Assembly (NCBI RefSeq): GCF_019746665.1
Contig: NZ_JAIERS010000024.1
Coordinates: forward strand, 1-64,000
Length of the DNA stretch: 64,000 nt
Direction: 5' to 3'
Source: Sphingomonas sp.
GTDB lineage: Bacteria > Pseudomonadota > Alphaproteobacteria > Sphingomonadales > Sphingomonadaceae
The notes below the pieces were generated by a model that was not told the origin of the DNA, did no database searches, and saw only the letters and a program-made list of their open reading frames with translations. This document shows positions 17,752 through 26,711 of this stretch, piece by piece. Position 1 is the stretch's first letter, and each line of letters begins with the position of its first letter. The translations under genes were made by a program, and so were the position numbers.

Positions 17752-18506
17752 AGCGAGAAGCCGCGCGCCCGGAACAGCGCCCGCCCCTCGGCGCTCAACA
17801 GATAACGGCGAAAGCCCTCCGCGCTCGCCCGCGCGCCCTTCAGCCGGGCGACGGGGTAGAAAATCGGCGCATGGCTGCCCGGCGGAAAGGTCGCGAGCAC
17901 GCGCACCGCGCGCGAGGCGCGGGCGTCGGTCGCATAGACGATGCCGAAGCGCGCCGCCCCGCGTTCGACCAGCGCCAGCGCCGCGCGCACATTCTCGGCC
18001 CGCACCACCCCGCGCTCGACCGCGCGCCACGCGCCGAGCGATTCGAGCGCCTGCTGGGCATAGCGCCCTGCCGGCACGCCGCTGGGGTCGGCGATGGCGA
18101 GCGGCCCGCCGCCGACCAGCGCCGCGAGCGCCCCCGTCTGCCCGATCGCCAGCCGGTCCCGGTTGGCGCGCGGCGCGATCAGCACCAGCATATTGCCCGC
18201 CAGCGTCGCCCGGCTTTCCGGTTCGATCGCACCGCGCCGCGCGAGCCAATCCATCCAGTCGCTATCGGCCGAGACGAACAGATCGGCGCGCGCCCCGCTC
18301 GCGGCCTGCCGCGCGAGCGCCGAGGAAGCGGCGAACGACAGCACCGGCCGCGCATGACCCGCCGCCGCCCAACGATCGGCGGCGTCGTTCAACACCTCCT
18401 GAAGGCTGGCGGCGGCGAGCACCAGCGGCGGGTCGTCCGCCGGCGCCGCGACGACGGGCGCGGCAAGCGCCAGCCAGGCGAGCAGGCCCAAGATCAGCCG
18501 AAGCAT
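17748..18506 (-). CDS. modA: Molybdate-binding periplasmic protein
   Basis: 252 residues. A signal peptide of about 23 residues (LILGLLAWLALAAPVVA) is followed by a ModA-type fold: VLAAASLQEVLNDAADRW, then FAASSALARQAASGARADLFVSA, which holds the oxyanion-binding serines. Further on come GNMLVLIAPR and RFGIVYATDA. It captures molybdate or tungstate in the periplasm and feeds ModBC, for molybdenum cofactor enzymes. The ATG at 18506 places the signal peptide at the N-terminus. The operon order is modA-modB-modC. Confidence 0.93.
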   Translation of the reverse strand: MLRLILGLLAWLALAAPVVAAPADDPPLVLAAASLQEVLNDAADRWAAAGHARPVLSFAASSALARQAASGARADLFVSADSDWMDWLARRGAIEPESRATLAGNMLVLIAPRANRDRLAIGQTGALAALVGGGPLAIADPSGVPAGRYAQQALESLGAWRAVERGVVRAENVRAALALVERGAARFGIVYATDARASRAVRVLATFPPGSHAPIFYPVARLKGARASAEGFRRYLLSAEGRALFRARGFSL

Positions 18507-18517
18507 CGTTCCTCCGC

Positions 18518-18544
18518 GTGCATATATCCACCGCGATATAGCAC
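18518..18544 (-). promoter_or_regulatory. Candidate ModE-type molybdate operator (Mo-box)
   Basis: Read on the modA strand, GTGCTATAT and ATATATGCAC form a near-perfect inverted repeat separated by 8 bases. It ends 12 bases before the modA ATG. The TATAT/ATATA arms resemble the ModE/MopA Mo-box (CGCTATATA, then TATATAACG), and its place upstream of modABC fits repression by molybdate-loaded ModE. No modE gene is in the window. Confidence 0.6.
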
Positions 18545-18677
18545 AGCGAATGAGGGCGACCAGACTAACCCGGCACCGCGATCGGCGACCCGATGCAAGC
18601 CGCGCGTCGCCACCGGCCTCGCCATCCGGTCGTCCCTCGGGGGAAGCGGCCACGCATCGCGCGCGGCCGCTTCACCT

Positions 18678-19037
18678 TCATTTCTTGCCGATCTTGTCCA
18701 TCGCGTCGCGGCCGTAATTGGTGATCAGCTCGCCGATCTGGCGCGCCTGATCCACCGCGCGGCTGCCTTGTTCCCGCAGGAAATCGGCCTGGATGCGCAG
18801 CACTTCGCCCACATCCTTGGCTTGCGCCGCCGCGCGCATCGCCGCGAAGGCCTGCCGGGTATTCTCCTCGGCCTGATCGAGCAGCCGCATCCCGAGCTCG
18901 CTGCCCGCCGCGGCCATGCGCTCGCCCGAGGCGCGCATCTGCTCGCCCGCCGCGCGCATCTGGGCGCCGATCTGCTCGCCCGCCCCCTGCGCGGCGTGCA
19001 AGCCTTCGTTGATCGTCTGGTTCGTGTCGGTCGCCAT
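18678..19037 (-). CDS. Phasin family protein
   Basis: 119 residues, almost entirely alpha-helical, rich in Ala, Gln, Glu and Arg, with no membrane segment. It resembles the phasin_2 family: EQMRASGERMAAAGSELG, then RLLDQAEENTRQAFAAMRAAA and FLREQGSRAVDQARQIGELI. Phasins coat polyhydroxyalkanoate granules, and some members act as general stress or chaperone-like proteins. No PHA synthesis genes are present nearby, so granule association is inferred from the family alone. It is a single gene downstream of lepA on the same strand. Confidence 0.8.
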   Translation of the reverse strand: MATDTNQTINEGLHAAQGAGEQIGAQMRAAGEQMRASGERMAAAGSELGMRLLDQAEENTRQAFAAMRAAAQAKDVGEVLRIQADFLREQGSRAVDQARQIGELITNYGRDAMDKIGKK

Positions 19038-19111
19038 GAACTGTTCCTCGTTGGAGTCGTGCCGCCCGCGCGGCGGACGATAGCAGCGCGGCCGCCAACG
19101 CGGAAGCGTCG

Positions 19112-20920
19112 TCAGGCGGCGTCGCCCATCCGCAGTGCCGCGATGAAAGCCTCTTGCGGGATGCTCACCGAGCCGTACTCGCGCATCCGCTTCTTGCCTT
19201 CCTTCTGTTTTTCCAGAAGCTTGCGCTTACGGGTCGCGTCGCCGCCATAGCATTTGGCGGTAACGTCCTTGCGCAGCGCGGCGATCGTCTCGCGCGCGAT
19301 CACCTTGCCACCGATCGCCGCCTGGATCGGAATCTTGAACAGATGGCGCGGGATCAGATCCTTCAGCCGCTCGCACATATGCCGCCCGCGCGCCTCGGCG
19401 GCGGAGCGGTGGACGATCATGCTGAGCGCGTCGACCGGCTCGTTGTTCACCAGGATCGACATCTTCACCAGATCGCCCTCGCGATAGCCGATCTGGTGAT
19501 AATCGAAGCTCGCATAGCCGCGACTGATCGACTTCAGCCGATCGTAGAAATCGAACACGACTTCGTTGAGCGGCAGCTCATAAGTCACCTGCGCGCGCCC
19601 GCCGACATAGGTCAGGTTCTTCTGGATGCCGCGGCGATCCTGGCAGAGCTTCAGGATCGCGCCGAGATGCTCGTCGGGCACATAGATGGTCGCCTCGATC
19701 CACGGCTCGGCGATTTCTTCGATCCGGTTGGGATCGGGCATGTCGGCGGGGTTGTGCAGCTCCGCCTCGCCACCGTCATGGGTGAGCTGCAGCTTATAGA
19801 CCACCGAGGGCGCGGTGGTGATGAGATCGAGGTCGTATTCGCGCGTCAGCCGCTCCTGGATGATCTCCAGGTGGAGCAGCCCCAGGAAGCCGCAGCGGAA
19901 GCCGAAGCCGAGCGCGGCGGAGGTCTCCATCTCGAAGCTGAAGCTAGCGTCGTTCAGCCGCAGCTTGCCGATCGAATCGCGCAGTTTCTCGAAGTCGTTG
20001 GCGTCGACCGGGAACAGCCCGCAGAACACCACCGGCTGCACTTCCTTGAAGCCCGGCAGCGGGGCGTTGGCGGGCTTCTTCGCGTCGGTCAGCGTGTCGC
20101 CGACGCGGGCCTGCGCGATTTCCTTGATCTGCGCGGTGATGAAGCCGACTTCGCCGGGGCCAAGCTCACCCAATTGCTCGATCTTGGGGCGGAAGCAACC
20201 GACGCGATCGACCAGATGCTCGGTGCCGGCCTGCATGAACTTGATCTGCTGGCCCTTTTTCAGCACCCCGTCCATCACCCGCACAAGGATGACGACGCCG
20301 AGATAGGGGTCGTACCAGCTATCGACGAGCATCGCCTTCAACGGCGCGGCGGGATCGCCCTTCGGCCCGGGGATGCGCTTGACGATCGCCTCCAGCACAT
20401 CATCAATCCCGATGCCCGATTTGGCGCTGGTGAGCACCGCCTCGCTCGCATCGAGCCCGATCACTTCCTCGATCTCGGCCTTCACCTTTTCGGGCTCGGC
20501 GGCGGGGAGATCGATCTTGTTGATCACCGGCACGATTTCGTGGTCGTGCTCGATCGACTGATAGACGTTGGCGAGCGTCTGCGCCTCAACCCCCTGCGCC
20601 GCGTCGACTACCAGCAACGCGCCCTCGCACGCCGCCAGACTGCGGCTGACTTCATAGGCGAAGTCGACATGGCCGGGCGTGTCCATCAGGTTCAGGACAT
20701 AGGTTTCGCCGTCCTGCGCCTTGTAATCGAGCCGCACGGTCTGCGCCTTGATCGTGATGCCGCGCTCTTTCTCGATGTCCATGTTGTCGAGCACCTGCTC
20801 GGACATTTCACGATCGCTAAGCCCCCCGGTGCGCTGGATCAGGCGATCGGCGAGCGTCGACTTGCCATGGTCGATATGGGCGATGATCGAGAAATTGCGG
20901 ATCTTCGAAAGCGGGGTCAC
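19112..20920 (-). CDS. lepA: Elongation factor 4 (LepA)
   Basis: 602 residues. Translational GTPase domains appear in order: G1 AHIDHGKST near residue 14, G2 ([12 protein letters not shown]), G3 DTPGHVDF, G4 NKIDLP. Domain II and EF-G-like domains follow, then the LepA-specific C-terminal domain with [24 protein letters not shown]. LepA back-translocates or remodels ribosomes and influences initiation. The GTG start at 20920 gives [21 protein letters not shown], the normal family N-terminus; the longer open frame upstream is not homologous. Confidence 0.96.
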   Translation of the reverse strand: MTPLSKIRNFSIIAHIDHGKSTLADRLIQRTGGLSDREMSEQVLDNMDIEKERGITIKAQTVRLDYKAQDGETYVLNLMDTPGHVDFAYEVSRSLAACEGALLVVDAAQGVEAQTLANVYQSIEHDHEIVPVINKIDLPAAEPEKVKAEIEEVIGLDASEAVLTSAKSGIGIDDVLEAIVKRIPGPKGDPAAPLKAMLVDSWYDPYLGVVILVRVMDGVLKKGQQIKFMQAGTEHLVDRVGCFRPKIEQLGELGPGEVGFITAQIKEIAQARVGDTLTDAKKPANAPLPGFKEVQPVVFCGLFPVDANDFEKLRDSIGKLRLNDASFSFEMETSAALGFGFRCGFLGLLHLEIIQERLTREYDLDLITTAPSVVYKLQLTHDGGEAELHNPADMPDPNRIEEIAEPWIEATIYVPDEHLGAILKLCQDRRGIQKNLTYVGGRAQVTYELPLNEVVFDFYDRLKSISRGYASFDYHQIGYREGDLVKMSILVNNEPVDALSMIVHRSAAEARGRHMCERLKDLIPRHLFKIPIQAAIGGKVIARETIAALRKDVTAKCYGGDATRKRKLLEKQKEGKKRMREYGSVSIPQEAFIAALRMGDAA

Positions 20921-21075
20921 GGGCGTCTCTGTGGGAAAGGATCGCGGGCGCATAGCAGGCGCGCGCCGAACTGACAAAGGCCGTGCGCGGACGCTGGGGC
21001 GCGGTCAAGAATCGTTTCGCGACAGCGCCAGGCTGGGCTATGCTGCCGGCAATCAAGCGACCAAGGGGGGACGCC

Positions 21076-22032
21076 ATGTTCAAGCCGTTCGTGTCCGCGA
21101 TCAGCCTCGCCACGCTCGCGCTCGTGCCGCAACCGGCGGCGGCGCAGAAGCTCGCCAAGCCCTCGGGCGGGCAGCGGTTGCAGGAGCAGCTGTCGAACGA
21201 CGTGCCCAAATGCACGCGCAAGCTCGGCACGATCTCGGTGCGCGATGGCGACGATCCGATCCCGTGGACCCAGAACAGCCTCGCCCCGCCTTCCAAGCTG
21301 CTGAAGGTGCTGATCGCGCGATCGGGCTGCGTCAATCTGGTCGATCGCGGCGCGGGGCTCAACGCCGCGCAGCAGGAACGCGACATCGGCCGCGATCTGG
21401 GGCTGCAGCGGCGCTCCAATGTCGGCCAGGGGCAGATCAAGGCGGCGGATTATGTGCTGGTCGCCGAGATCCAGGGCGCGAACAGCAATGTGTCCGGGTC
21501 GGGCGTCGCGGCGGGCGTGGGCGGGATTGTTGGCGGCAGCCTGGGCGGGTTGATCGGCGGCATCCGCTCCAAAAAGCTCGAAGCGAACACGGTGCTGACG
21601 CTGGTCAACGTGCGCACCACCGAAACGCTCGCCACCGAAGAAGGCTATGCGGCGAAGAACAACCTGTCGTTCGGCGCGGGCGGCTTTTTCGCGGTCGCGG
21701 GGGCGGTCGGCGGCGGTTATGACAATACCGATATCGGCCGGATCGTAACGCTATCGTTCATCCAGGCCTATGCGAAGATGGTGAACTCGCTCGGGCTGGT
21801 GCAGCCGGGGGACGCCGGCACCGCCGAGGCCGCCCCCGCGAAAACCTTCACCGCGCAAGGCCCGGTGCAATTGCGCGCGACGCCGACAGGGACCGCCAAG
21901 GTGATCCGTACGCTGCCGGCGGGGGCGATCCTCTACCCCACCGGCAACAAGAACGGCCTGTGGTGGGAAGTGGCGGACGAGAACGACAATATCGGCTGGG
22001 TGCTGAATACGAAGCTCGCGCCATCGCAATGA
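21076..22032 (+). CDS. Exported CsgG/HfaB-like protein with C-terminal SH3-type domain
   Basis: 318 residues. A signal peptide (LATLALVPQPAAAQ) is followed by a CsgG-like domain: a statement of activity through KLLKVLIARSGCVNLVDRG, ADYVLVAEIQGAN and a Gly-rich hairpin (GVAAGVGGIVGGSLGGLIGG), then TVLTLVNVRTTETL. From about residue 255 there is a bacterial SH3-like segment, GPVQLRATPTGTAKVIRTLP, ending GWVLNTKLAP. CsgG proteins form outer-membrane secretion pores for curli; HfaB anchors the Caulobacter holdfast. No curli or holdfast genes are here, so the role is open. A GGGGGG-rich ribosome site lies just before the ATG. Confidence 0.75.
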   Translation: MFKPFVSAISLATLALVPQPAAAQKLAKPSGGQRLQEQLSNDVPKCTRKLGTISVRDGDDPIPWTQNSLAPPSKLLKVLIARSGCVNLVDRGAGLNAAQQERDIGRDLGLQRRSNVGQGQIKAADYVLVAEIQGANSNVSGSGVAAGVGGIVGGSLGGLIGGIRSKKLEANTVLTLVNVRTTETLATEEGYAAKNNLSFGAGGFFAVAGAVGGGYDNTDIGRIVTLSFIQAYAKMVNSLGLVQPGDAGTAEAAPAKTFTAQGPVQLRATPTGTAKVIRTLPAGAILYPTGNKNGLWWEVADENDNIGWVLNTKLAPSQ

Positions 22033-22033
22033 G

Positions 22034-22702
22034 TCAGCCGAGCGCGGCGAGCGCCGGGATCAGCTCGGGATAAGCGTCGATCACCGCGTCCGCGCCCAGT
22101 TCCTCAACCGGGCCAAGCAGGAAGCCGAAGCGCACCGCGATCGCGGGAATACCCGCGCCCCGCGCCGCCTCCATGTCATAGATCGAATCGCCGACGAATG
22201 CCGCGCGGCCGCCGCCCAGCCGCTCGATCATCGCCTGGATGCCCGCCGGGTGCGGCTTGGCGAGCGCGGTGCCGAGCGTGTCGCCACCGATCACGCACTC
22301 GAACCGGTCGCGCAGGCCGAGTTCGCTCAGCAGCTTCACCGCCAGCGCCTCGAACTTGTTGGTGACGATGCCGACGCGCACGCCTTCGCCGCGCAGCGCG
22401 TCGACCGCCTCGATCGCGCCGGGGAACGGCCGCGAGCCATCGGCGACATGCGCCGCGTAATAGCGCAGCATCTCCTTATAAAGCGGGCGGAACGCCTCGG
22501 CCTCGATCCCGCCGCTCGCGTCCAGCGCCTGCGCCAGCATATGCTTGGCGCCGCCGCCGATCATCGTCTCGACCTGCTCGACCGACAGCGGCGCGCGCCC
22601 GGCGAGCGCGAGCGCGTGGTTCACGGCGGCGGTGAGATCGGGGCTGGTATCGATCAACGTACCGTCGAGATCGAAGCCGATAATCGCGAAGGGAAAGGCC
22701 AT
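22034..22702 (-). CDS. gph: Phosphoglycolate phosphatase
   Basis: 222 residues, a HAD-superfamily hydrolase. Motif I is GFDLDGTLIDTSPDL, with the nucleophile Asp; motif II lies in VGIVTNK; motif III/IV is AKPHPAG and FVGDSIYDMEAARGAG. The cap domain AVNHALALAGRAPLS fits Gph. It dephosphorylates 2-phosphoglycolate formed in DNA repair and oxygenase side reactions. Other HAD phosphatases have a similar sequence, so the substrate is likely but not certain. It diverges from glmU, with 78 bases between the start codons. Confidence 0.88.
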   Translation of the reverse strand: MAFPFAIIGFDLDGTLIDTSPDLTAAVNHALALAGRAPLSVEQVETMIGGGAKHMLAQALDASGGIEAEAFRPLYKEMLRYYAAHVADGSRPFPGAIEAVDALRGEGVRVGIVTNKFEALAVKLLSELGLRDRFECVIGGDTLGTALAKPHPAGIQAMIERLGGGRAAFVGDSIYDMEAARGAGIPAIAVRFGFLLGPVEELGADAVIDAYPELIPALAALG

Positions 22703-22780
22703 GCCTGCGCCTCTGCGCAAAGCGGTGGAAATGGCAAGCGCTTCGTGGCAGGGGCGCGCGAAACGGACAGGGGCACCAGC

Positions 22781-24127
22781 ATGACGACACCGCTCGCCGC
22801 GATCATCCTCGCCGCCGGCAAGGGCACGCGGATGAAGTCTGACCGGCACAAGGTGCTCCACCCGATCGCGGGCCGGCCGATGCTGATGCATCTGCTGGCG
22901 AGCGTCGGCGAACTCGCGCCCGCGCGGCAGGTGGTGGTGGTCGGCAGCGGGCGCGATCAGCTCGAGGCGGCGCTCGGCGGCGCGGCGGAGCTGACGGTGC
23001 AGGAGCCACAGCTCGGCACCGGCCATGCGGTGCAGCAGGCGGAAACGCCGCTCGCGGGGTTCGAGGGCGATGTGCTGATCCTTTATGGCGACGTGCCGCT
23101 CGTCTCGGCGGAAACGATGCGGCGGATGATCGAGCGGCTGCACGCCCCCGATGCGCCCGCCGTGGTGGTGCTCGCCTTCGAGCCCGAGGACACGCTGCGC
23201 TATGGCCGGGTGATCGCCGAGGGCGACCGGATCGTGAAGATGGTCGAGCATAAGGACGCGACCGAGGAAGAGCGCGCGGTGCGGCTGTGCAATTCCGGGC
23301 TGATGGCGGCGCGCGCGGGCGATCTGTTCGCGCTGCTCGCGCGCGTCGGCAATAACAATGCGGCGGGCGAATATTATCTGGTCGATATCGTCAACATCGC
23401 GAGCGCCGATGGGCGGCCTTGCGCGGTGGTGACGACCGATCCTTATGAAGTGGCGGGCGTGAACAGCCGCGCCGAACTCGCCGCGCTGGAGGGCGCGTGG
23501 CAGGCACGCCGCCGCGCGCAGGCGATGGCGGATGGCGTGACGCTGATCGCGCCGGAGACGGTGTGGTTCGCGCATGACACCGTGCTGGGGCGTGACGTGA
23601 CGATCGAACCCAATGTGTTCTTCGGCCCCGGCGCGCGGGTGGCGGACCGGGTAACGATCCGCGCCAACTGCCATATCGAAGGCGCGGTGATCGGCGCGGG
23701 CTGCGAAATCGGCCCCTTCGCCCGGCTCCGCCCCGGCACGGTGCTGGGCGAAAAGGCCAAGATCGGCAATTTCGTCGAGACGAAGAAAGCGGTGCTCGGC
23801 GCGGGCGCCAAGGCCAACCACCTCACCTATCTGGGCGATGCCGAGGTGGGCGCGGGCGCGAATATCGGCGCGGGCACGATCACCTGCAATTATGATGGCT
23901 ATTTCAAGTATAAGACCGTGATCGGGGAGCGCGCCTTCATCGGATCGAACAGCGCTTTGGTGGCGCCGGTGAGCATTGGCGCGGAGGCGATCGTGGGCGC
24001 GGGCAGCACCGTCACCAAGGATGTCGGCGAAGGCGAGCTGCGGCTGGTCCGCCCCGAGCAATCCGCCAAGCCCGGCTGGGCGACGCGCTTCCACGAAGCG
24101 ATGGCGCGCAAGAAGCGCGGCGCTTGA
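22781..24127 (+). CDS. glmU: Bifunctional GlmU: GlcN-1-P acetyltransferase / GlcNAc-1-P uridylyltransferase
   Basis: 448 residues. The N-terminal pyrophosphorylase domain has LAAGKGTRMKSD, LYGDVPL and NNAAGEYYLVD. The C-terminal left-handed beta-helix of hexapeptide repeats holds the acetyltransferase site (VETKKAVLGAGAKANHLTYLGDAEVG, with the catalytic His, and CNYDG). It makes UDP-GlcNAc, the precursor of peptidoglycan and lipopolysaccharide. In alphaproteobacteria glmU is often directly followed by glmS; here a toxin-antitoxin pair is wedged between them. Confidence 0.96.
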   Translation: MTTPLAAIILAAGKGTRMKSDRHKVLHPIAGRPMLMHLLASVGELAPARQVVVVGSGRDQLEAALGGAAELTVQEPQLGTGHAVQQAETPLAGFEGDVLILYGDVPLVSAETMRRMIERLHAPDAPAVVVLAFEPEDTLRYGRVIAEGDRIVKMVEHKDATEEERAVRLCNSGLMAARAGDLFALLARVGNNNAAGEYYLVDIVNIASADGRPCAVVTTDPYEVAGVNSRAELAALEGAWQARRRAQAMADGVTLIAPETVWFAHDTVLGRDVTIEPNVFFGPGARVADRVTIRANCHIEGAVIGAGCEIGPFARLRPGTVLGEKAKIGNFVETKKAVLGAGAKANHLTYLGDAEVGAGANIGAGTITCNYDGYFKYKTVIGERAFIGSNSALVAPVSIGAEAIVGAGSTVTKDVGEGELRLVRPEQSAKPGWATRFHEAMARKKRGA

Positions 24128-24128
24128 T

Positions 24129-24159
24129 TTGATATCAAGATATGATATCACCATATCAT
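24129..24159 (+). promoter_or_regulatory. Palindromic operator/promoter of the toxin-antitoxin pair
   Basis: Three overlapping symmetric motifs lie here. TTGATATCAA at 24129-24138 is a perfect palindrome, and TGATATCA recurs at 24143-24150. ATGATAT and ATATCAT at 24142-24159 form a perfect 7-base inverted repeat with spacer CACC. The last arm overlaps the antitoxin ATG at 24158. The layout fits autorepression by a dimeric ribbon-helix-helix antitoxin. There is no purine-rich ribosome site, so the mRNA may be leaderless. Confidence 0.7.
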
Positions 24160-24430
24160 GGCGCGCTTCCTCGTCGATATCCCTGAAGAAGACATCAATC
24201 GCCTCGATTCGATCGCGCGGGCGGAGGGCAAGTCGCGCGCGGCCGTGCTCCGTGAAGCCGTCGCAGAGTATCTCGCGGCCGAATCGAAACAGGGTTTCGA
24301 GCGTTATTTCGGCTTGTGGGAACGCTATGGCTCGACGGTTGATGGCCTGGATTATGAGCGCAAGCTGCGCGGCGAATGGCCCGATGTTGGCGCTTTCGAC
24401 CCGCCACACAAAAAGAACGACGCCGCGTGA
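24158..24430 (+). CDS. Ribbon-helix-helix antitoxin
   Basis: 90 residues. The N-terminal CopG/Arc-type fold reads RFLVDIPEEDINRLDSIARAEGKSRAAVLREAV: a short DNA-binding strand, then two helices with the GKSRAAVLREA turn. The C-terminal ~45 residues (FGLWERYG, GEWPDVGAFDPP) probably bind and neutralise the toxin. It should dimerise on the palindromes that overlap its own start codon. The stop overlaps the toxin GTG by 4 bases. The pair sits between glmU and glmS, an unusual place that suggests acquisition by transfer. Confidence 0.85.
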   Translation: MARFLVDIPEEDINRLDSIARAEGKSRAAVLREAVAEYLAAESKQGFERYFGLWERYGSTVDGLDYERKLRGEWPDVGAFDPPHKKNDAA

Positions 24431-24801
24431 GCGAGCGTTTTTTCGATACCAACATCGTGATCGACATGCTCCACAATCGTCCGGCAGCATGGGCCGAAGT
24501 CCGTAACGTCACACGGGCTTGGATCAGCCGGATGACCTGGATCGAGGTCATGTCGGGCGTACCCGATGAGGCCGCTTCGGAGACCGAGGAGTTTCTCCGC
24601 CTGTTCGCGATGAGCGAGATCAACGAAGAAATTGCCCGCCGCGCCGCCGCGCTGCGGCATCAACGCAAGTCGCTCAAATCGCCCGATGCTATCATTCTCG
24701 CCTCGGCACAGGTTTCGGGGCGCATTCTCGTCACCCGCAACACGAAGGATTTCCCGGCGGAAATGCCTGGCATCCGCGTTCCCTATCAGCTCAAGAACTA
24801 A
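24427..24801 (+). CDS. PIN-domain (VapC-like) ribonuclease toxin
   Basis: 124 residues. PIN-domain acidic residues are seen in RFFDTNIVIDML (Asp), MTWIEVMSGV (Glu), LKSPDAIILASA (Asp) and TRNTKDFP (final Asp/Asn region). VapC toxins cut tRNA or rRNA and stop translation until antitoxin returns. The GTG start overlaps the antitoxin stop (GTGA). The open frame extends 17 codons further upstream without homology. The glmS ATG follows 12 bases after the stop, so glmS may be read through from this operon. Confidence 0.87.
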   Translation: MSERFFDTNIVIDMLHNRPAAWAEVRNVTRAWISRMTWIEVMSGVPDEAASETEEFLRLFAMSEINEEIARRAAALRHQRKSLKSPDAIILASAQVSGRILVTRNTKDFPAEMPGIRVPYQLKN

Positions 24802-24813
24802 AGGCCCCTCCCC

Positions 24814-26637
24814 ATGTGTGGCATCATCGGTATCGTCGGCAAGGACAGCGTCGCGGATCGGCTCGTCGAAGGGCTGAAGCGGATGGAATATCGCGGCTAT
24901 GATTCAGCCGGCGTCTGCACGATCGATGGCGGCGCGCTGATCCGCCGGCGGGCGCCGGGCAAGCTCGCCAATCTGGTGCAGGAACTCGGCACCAACCCCG
25001 CCCCTGGCACGATCGGCATCGCCCATACCCGCTGGGCGACCCACGGCGCGCCGACCGCGAACAACGCCCACCCCCATGCGACCGGCGAGGTCGCGCTGGT
25101 TCACAACGGCATCATCGAGAATTTCAAGCCGCTGCGCGACGGCCTGCTCGCGCGCGGGCGCAGAATCGAGAGCGAGACCGATACCGAGGTCGTCGCCCAT
25201 CTGGTGAGCGAGCGGATCGAGGCGGGGGACAGCCCACAGGACGCGGTGAAGGCGGTGCTGCCGATGCTACGCGGCGCCTTCGCGCTCGCCATCGCCTTCC
25301 GCCAGCATCCCGATCTGCTGATCGGTGCGCGGCTCGGCTCGCCCTTGGTGCTCGGCTATGGCGAGGGCGAGATGTTCCTGGGCTCGGACGCGCTGGCGCT
25401 CGCCCCCCTTACCCAGCGCATCGCCTATCTCGACGAGGGCGACTGGCTGGTGATCACCCGCGAGGGCGCGCAGGTGTTCGATGCCGAGAACCGGCAGGTC
25501 TCGCGCGAGGTCGTCAGCTCGGGCGTGTCGGCGGCGGCGGTCGAGAAAGGGCCGTATCGCCACTTCATGCAGAAGGAGATTTTCGAGCAACCGATCGTCG
25601 TCGCGCAGACGTTGCGCTCGTATATCCGCCCGGTCGAGCAGGCGGTCGCGCTGCCGCAGATGGACTTTGACCTTTCGACCGTGAAGCGCGTGACGATCGT
25701 TGCCTGCGGCACCAGCTTCTATGCCGGGATGGTCGCCAAATACTGGTTCGAGCAGTTCGCGCGCGTGCCGGTCGACATCGATGTCGCGAGCGAGTTCCGC
25801 TATCGCAACCCGGTGCTGGAGCCGGGCGGCCTCGCGCTGTTCATCTCGCAATCGGGCGAAACGGCGGACACGCTCGCCGCTTTGCGCCATGCCCGCGCGG
25901 AGGGGCAGAAAATCGCCGTCGTCGTGAACGTGCCGACGAGCAGCATGGCGCGCGAGGCCGATCTGTTGCTCCCCACTCACGCCGGGCCGGAGATCGGCGT
26001 CGCTTCCACCAAGGCGTTCACCTGCCAGCTTTCGGTGCTGGCGGTGCTCGCCGCGCATCTGGCGGTGAAGCGCGGACGGATCGACCGCGAGGAAGAGCGC
26101 GAGATCGTCCGCCACCTCACCGAAACCCCCGCCGCGCTCAACGCAGCACTCGCCTTCGATGGCGCGATCGCCGCGATGGCGCCGCTGATCGCCCCGGCGC
26201 GCGACGTGCTCTATCTGGGGCGCGGGCCAGATTATCCGCTCGCGCTGGAAGGCGCGCTGAAGCTCAAGGAAATCAGCTATATCCACGCCGAAGGCTATGC
26301 CAGTGGCGAGATGAAGCACGGCCCGATCGCGCTGATCGACGAGGCGGTGCCGGTGATCGTGCTCGCCCCGTCCGGCCCGCTGTTCGAAAAGACCGTCAGC
26401 AACATGCAGGAAGTGCGCGCGCGGGGCGGGAAGATCGTGCTGATCTCCGATGCCGAAGGGCTCGCCGAGGCGGGCGAAGGCTGCCTCGCGACGATCGAGA
26501 TGCCCAAGGTCCACCCGCTGATCGCGCCGATCATCTATGCGGTGCCGGTGCAGCTGCTGGCGTACCATGTCGCGGTCGCCAAGGGCACCGATGTCGATCA
26601 GCCGCGCAACCTGGCGAAGTCGGTGACGGTCGAATAA
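24814..26637 (+). CDS. glmS: Glutamine-fructose-6-phosphate aminotransferase (isomerising)
   Basis: 607 residues. The N-terminal class II amidotransferase begins MCGIIGIVG, with Cys2 as nucleophile, and has RWATHGAPT. Two SIS domains follow (CGTSFYAGM, FISQSGETADT, then YLGRGPDYPLALEGALKLKE), ending in the conserved DQPRNLAKSVTVE. It makes glucosamine-6-phosphate, the first step towards UDP-GlcNAc, in series with glmU upstream. No glmS ribozyme is expected in this group, and only 12 bases separate it from the toxin gene. Confidence 0.97.
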   Translation: MCGIIGIVGKDSVADRLVEGLKRMEYRGYDSAGVCTIDGGALIRRRAPGKLANLVQELGTNPAPGTIGIAHTRWATHGAPTANNAHPHATGEVALVHNGIIENFKPLRDGLLARGRRIESETDTEVVAHLVSERIEAGDSPQDAVKAVLPMLRGAFALAIAFRQHPDLLIGARLGSPLVLGYGEGEMFLGSDALALAPLTQRIAYLDEGDWLVITREGAQVFDAENRQVSREVVSSGVSAAAVEKGPYRHFMQKEIFEQPIVVAQTLRSYIRPVEQAVALPQMDFDLSTVKRVTIVACGTSFYAGMVAKYWFEQFARVPVDIDVASEFRYRNPVLEPGGLALFISQSGETADTLAALRHARAEGQKIAVVVNVPTSSMAREADLLLPTHAGPEIGVASTKAFTCQLSVLAVLAAHLAVKRGRIDREEEREIVRHLTETPAALNAALAFDGAIAAMAPLIAPARDVLYLGRGPDYPLALEGALKLKEISYIHAEGYASGEMKHGPIALIDEAVPVIVLAPSGPLFEKTVSNMQEVRARGGKIVLISDAEGLAEAGEGCLATIEMPKVHPLIAPIIYAVPVQLLAYHVAVAKGTDVDQPRNLAKSVTVE

Positions 26638-26711
26638 CCGCCTGTCGGATCGTCTTTCCTTGTGCCGGCGGGCGTGCCAGAACCGCGCGTCAGCACAAGG
26701 GGGAGGCGACG

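Noticed and set aside
19154..20974. 606-codon plus-strand frame opposite lepA
   Set aside because: Antisense shadow of lepA.
22034..24490. 818-codon open frame on the minus strand across gph and glmU
   Set aside because: Only its last 222 codons (gph, from 22702) have homology. The rest is antisense to glmU and arises from high GC and codon bias.
24802..24813. glmS ribozyme
   Set aside because: Only 12 bases separate glmS from the upstream gene, and the ribozyme is known mainly from Gram-positive bacteria.
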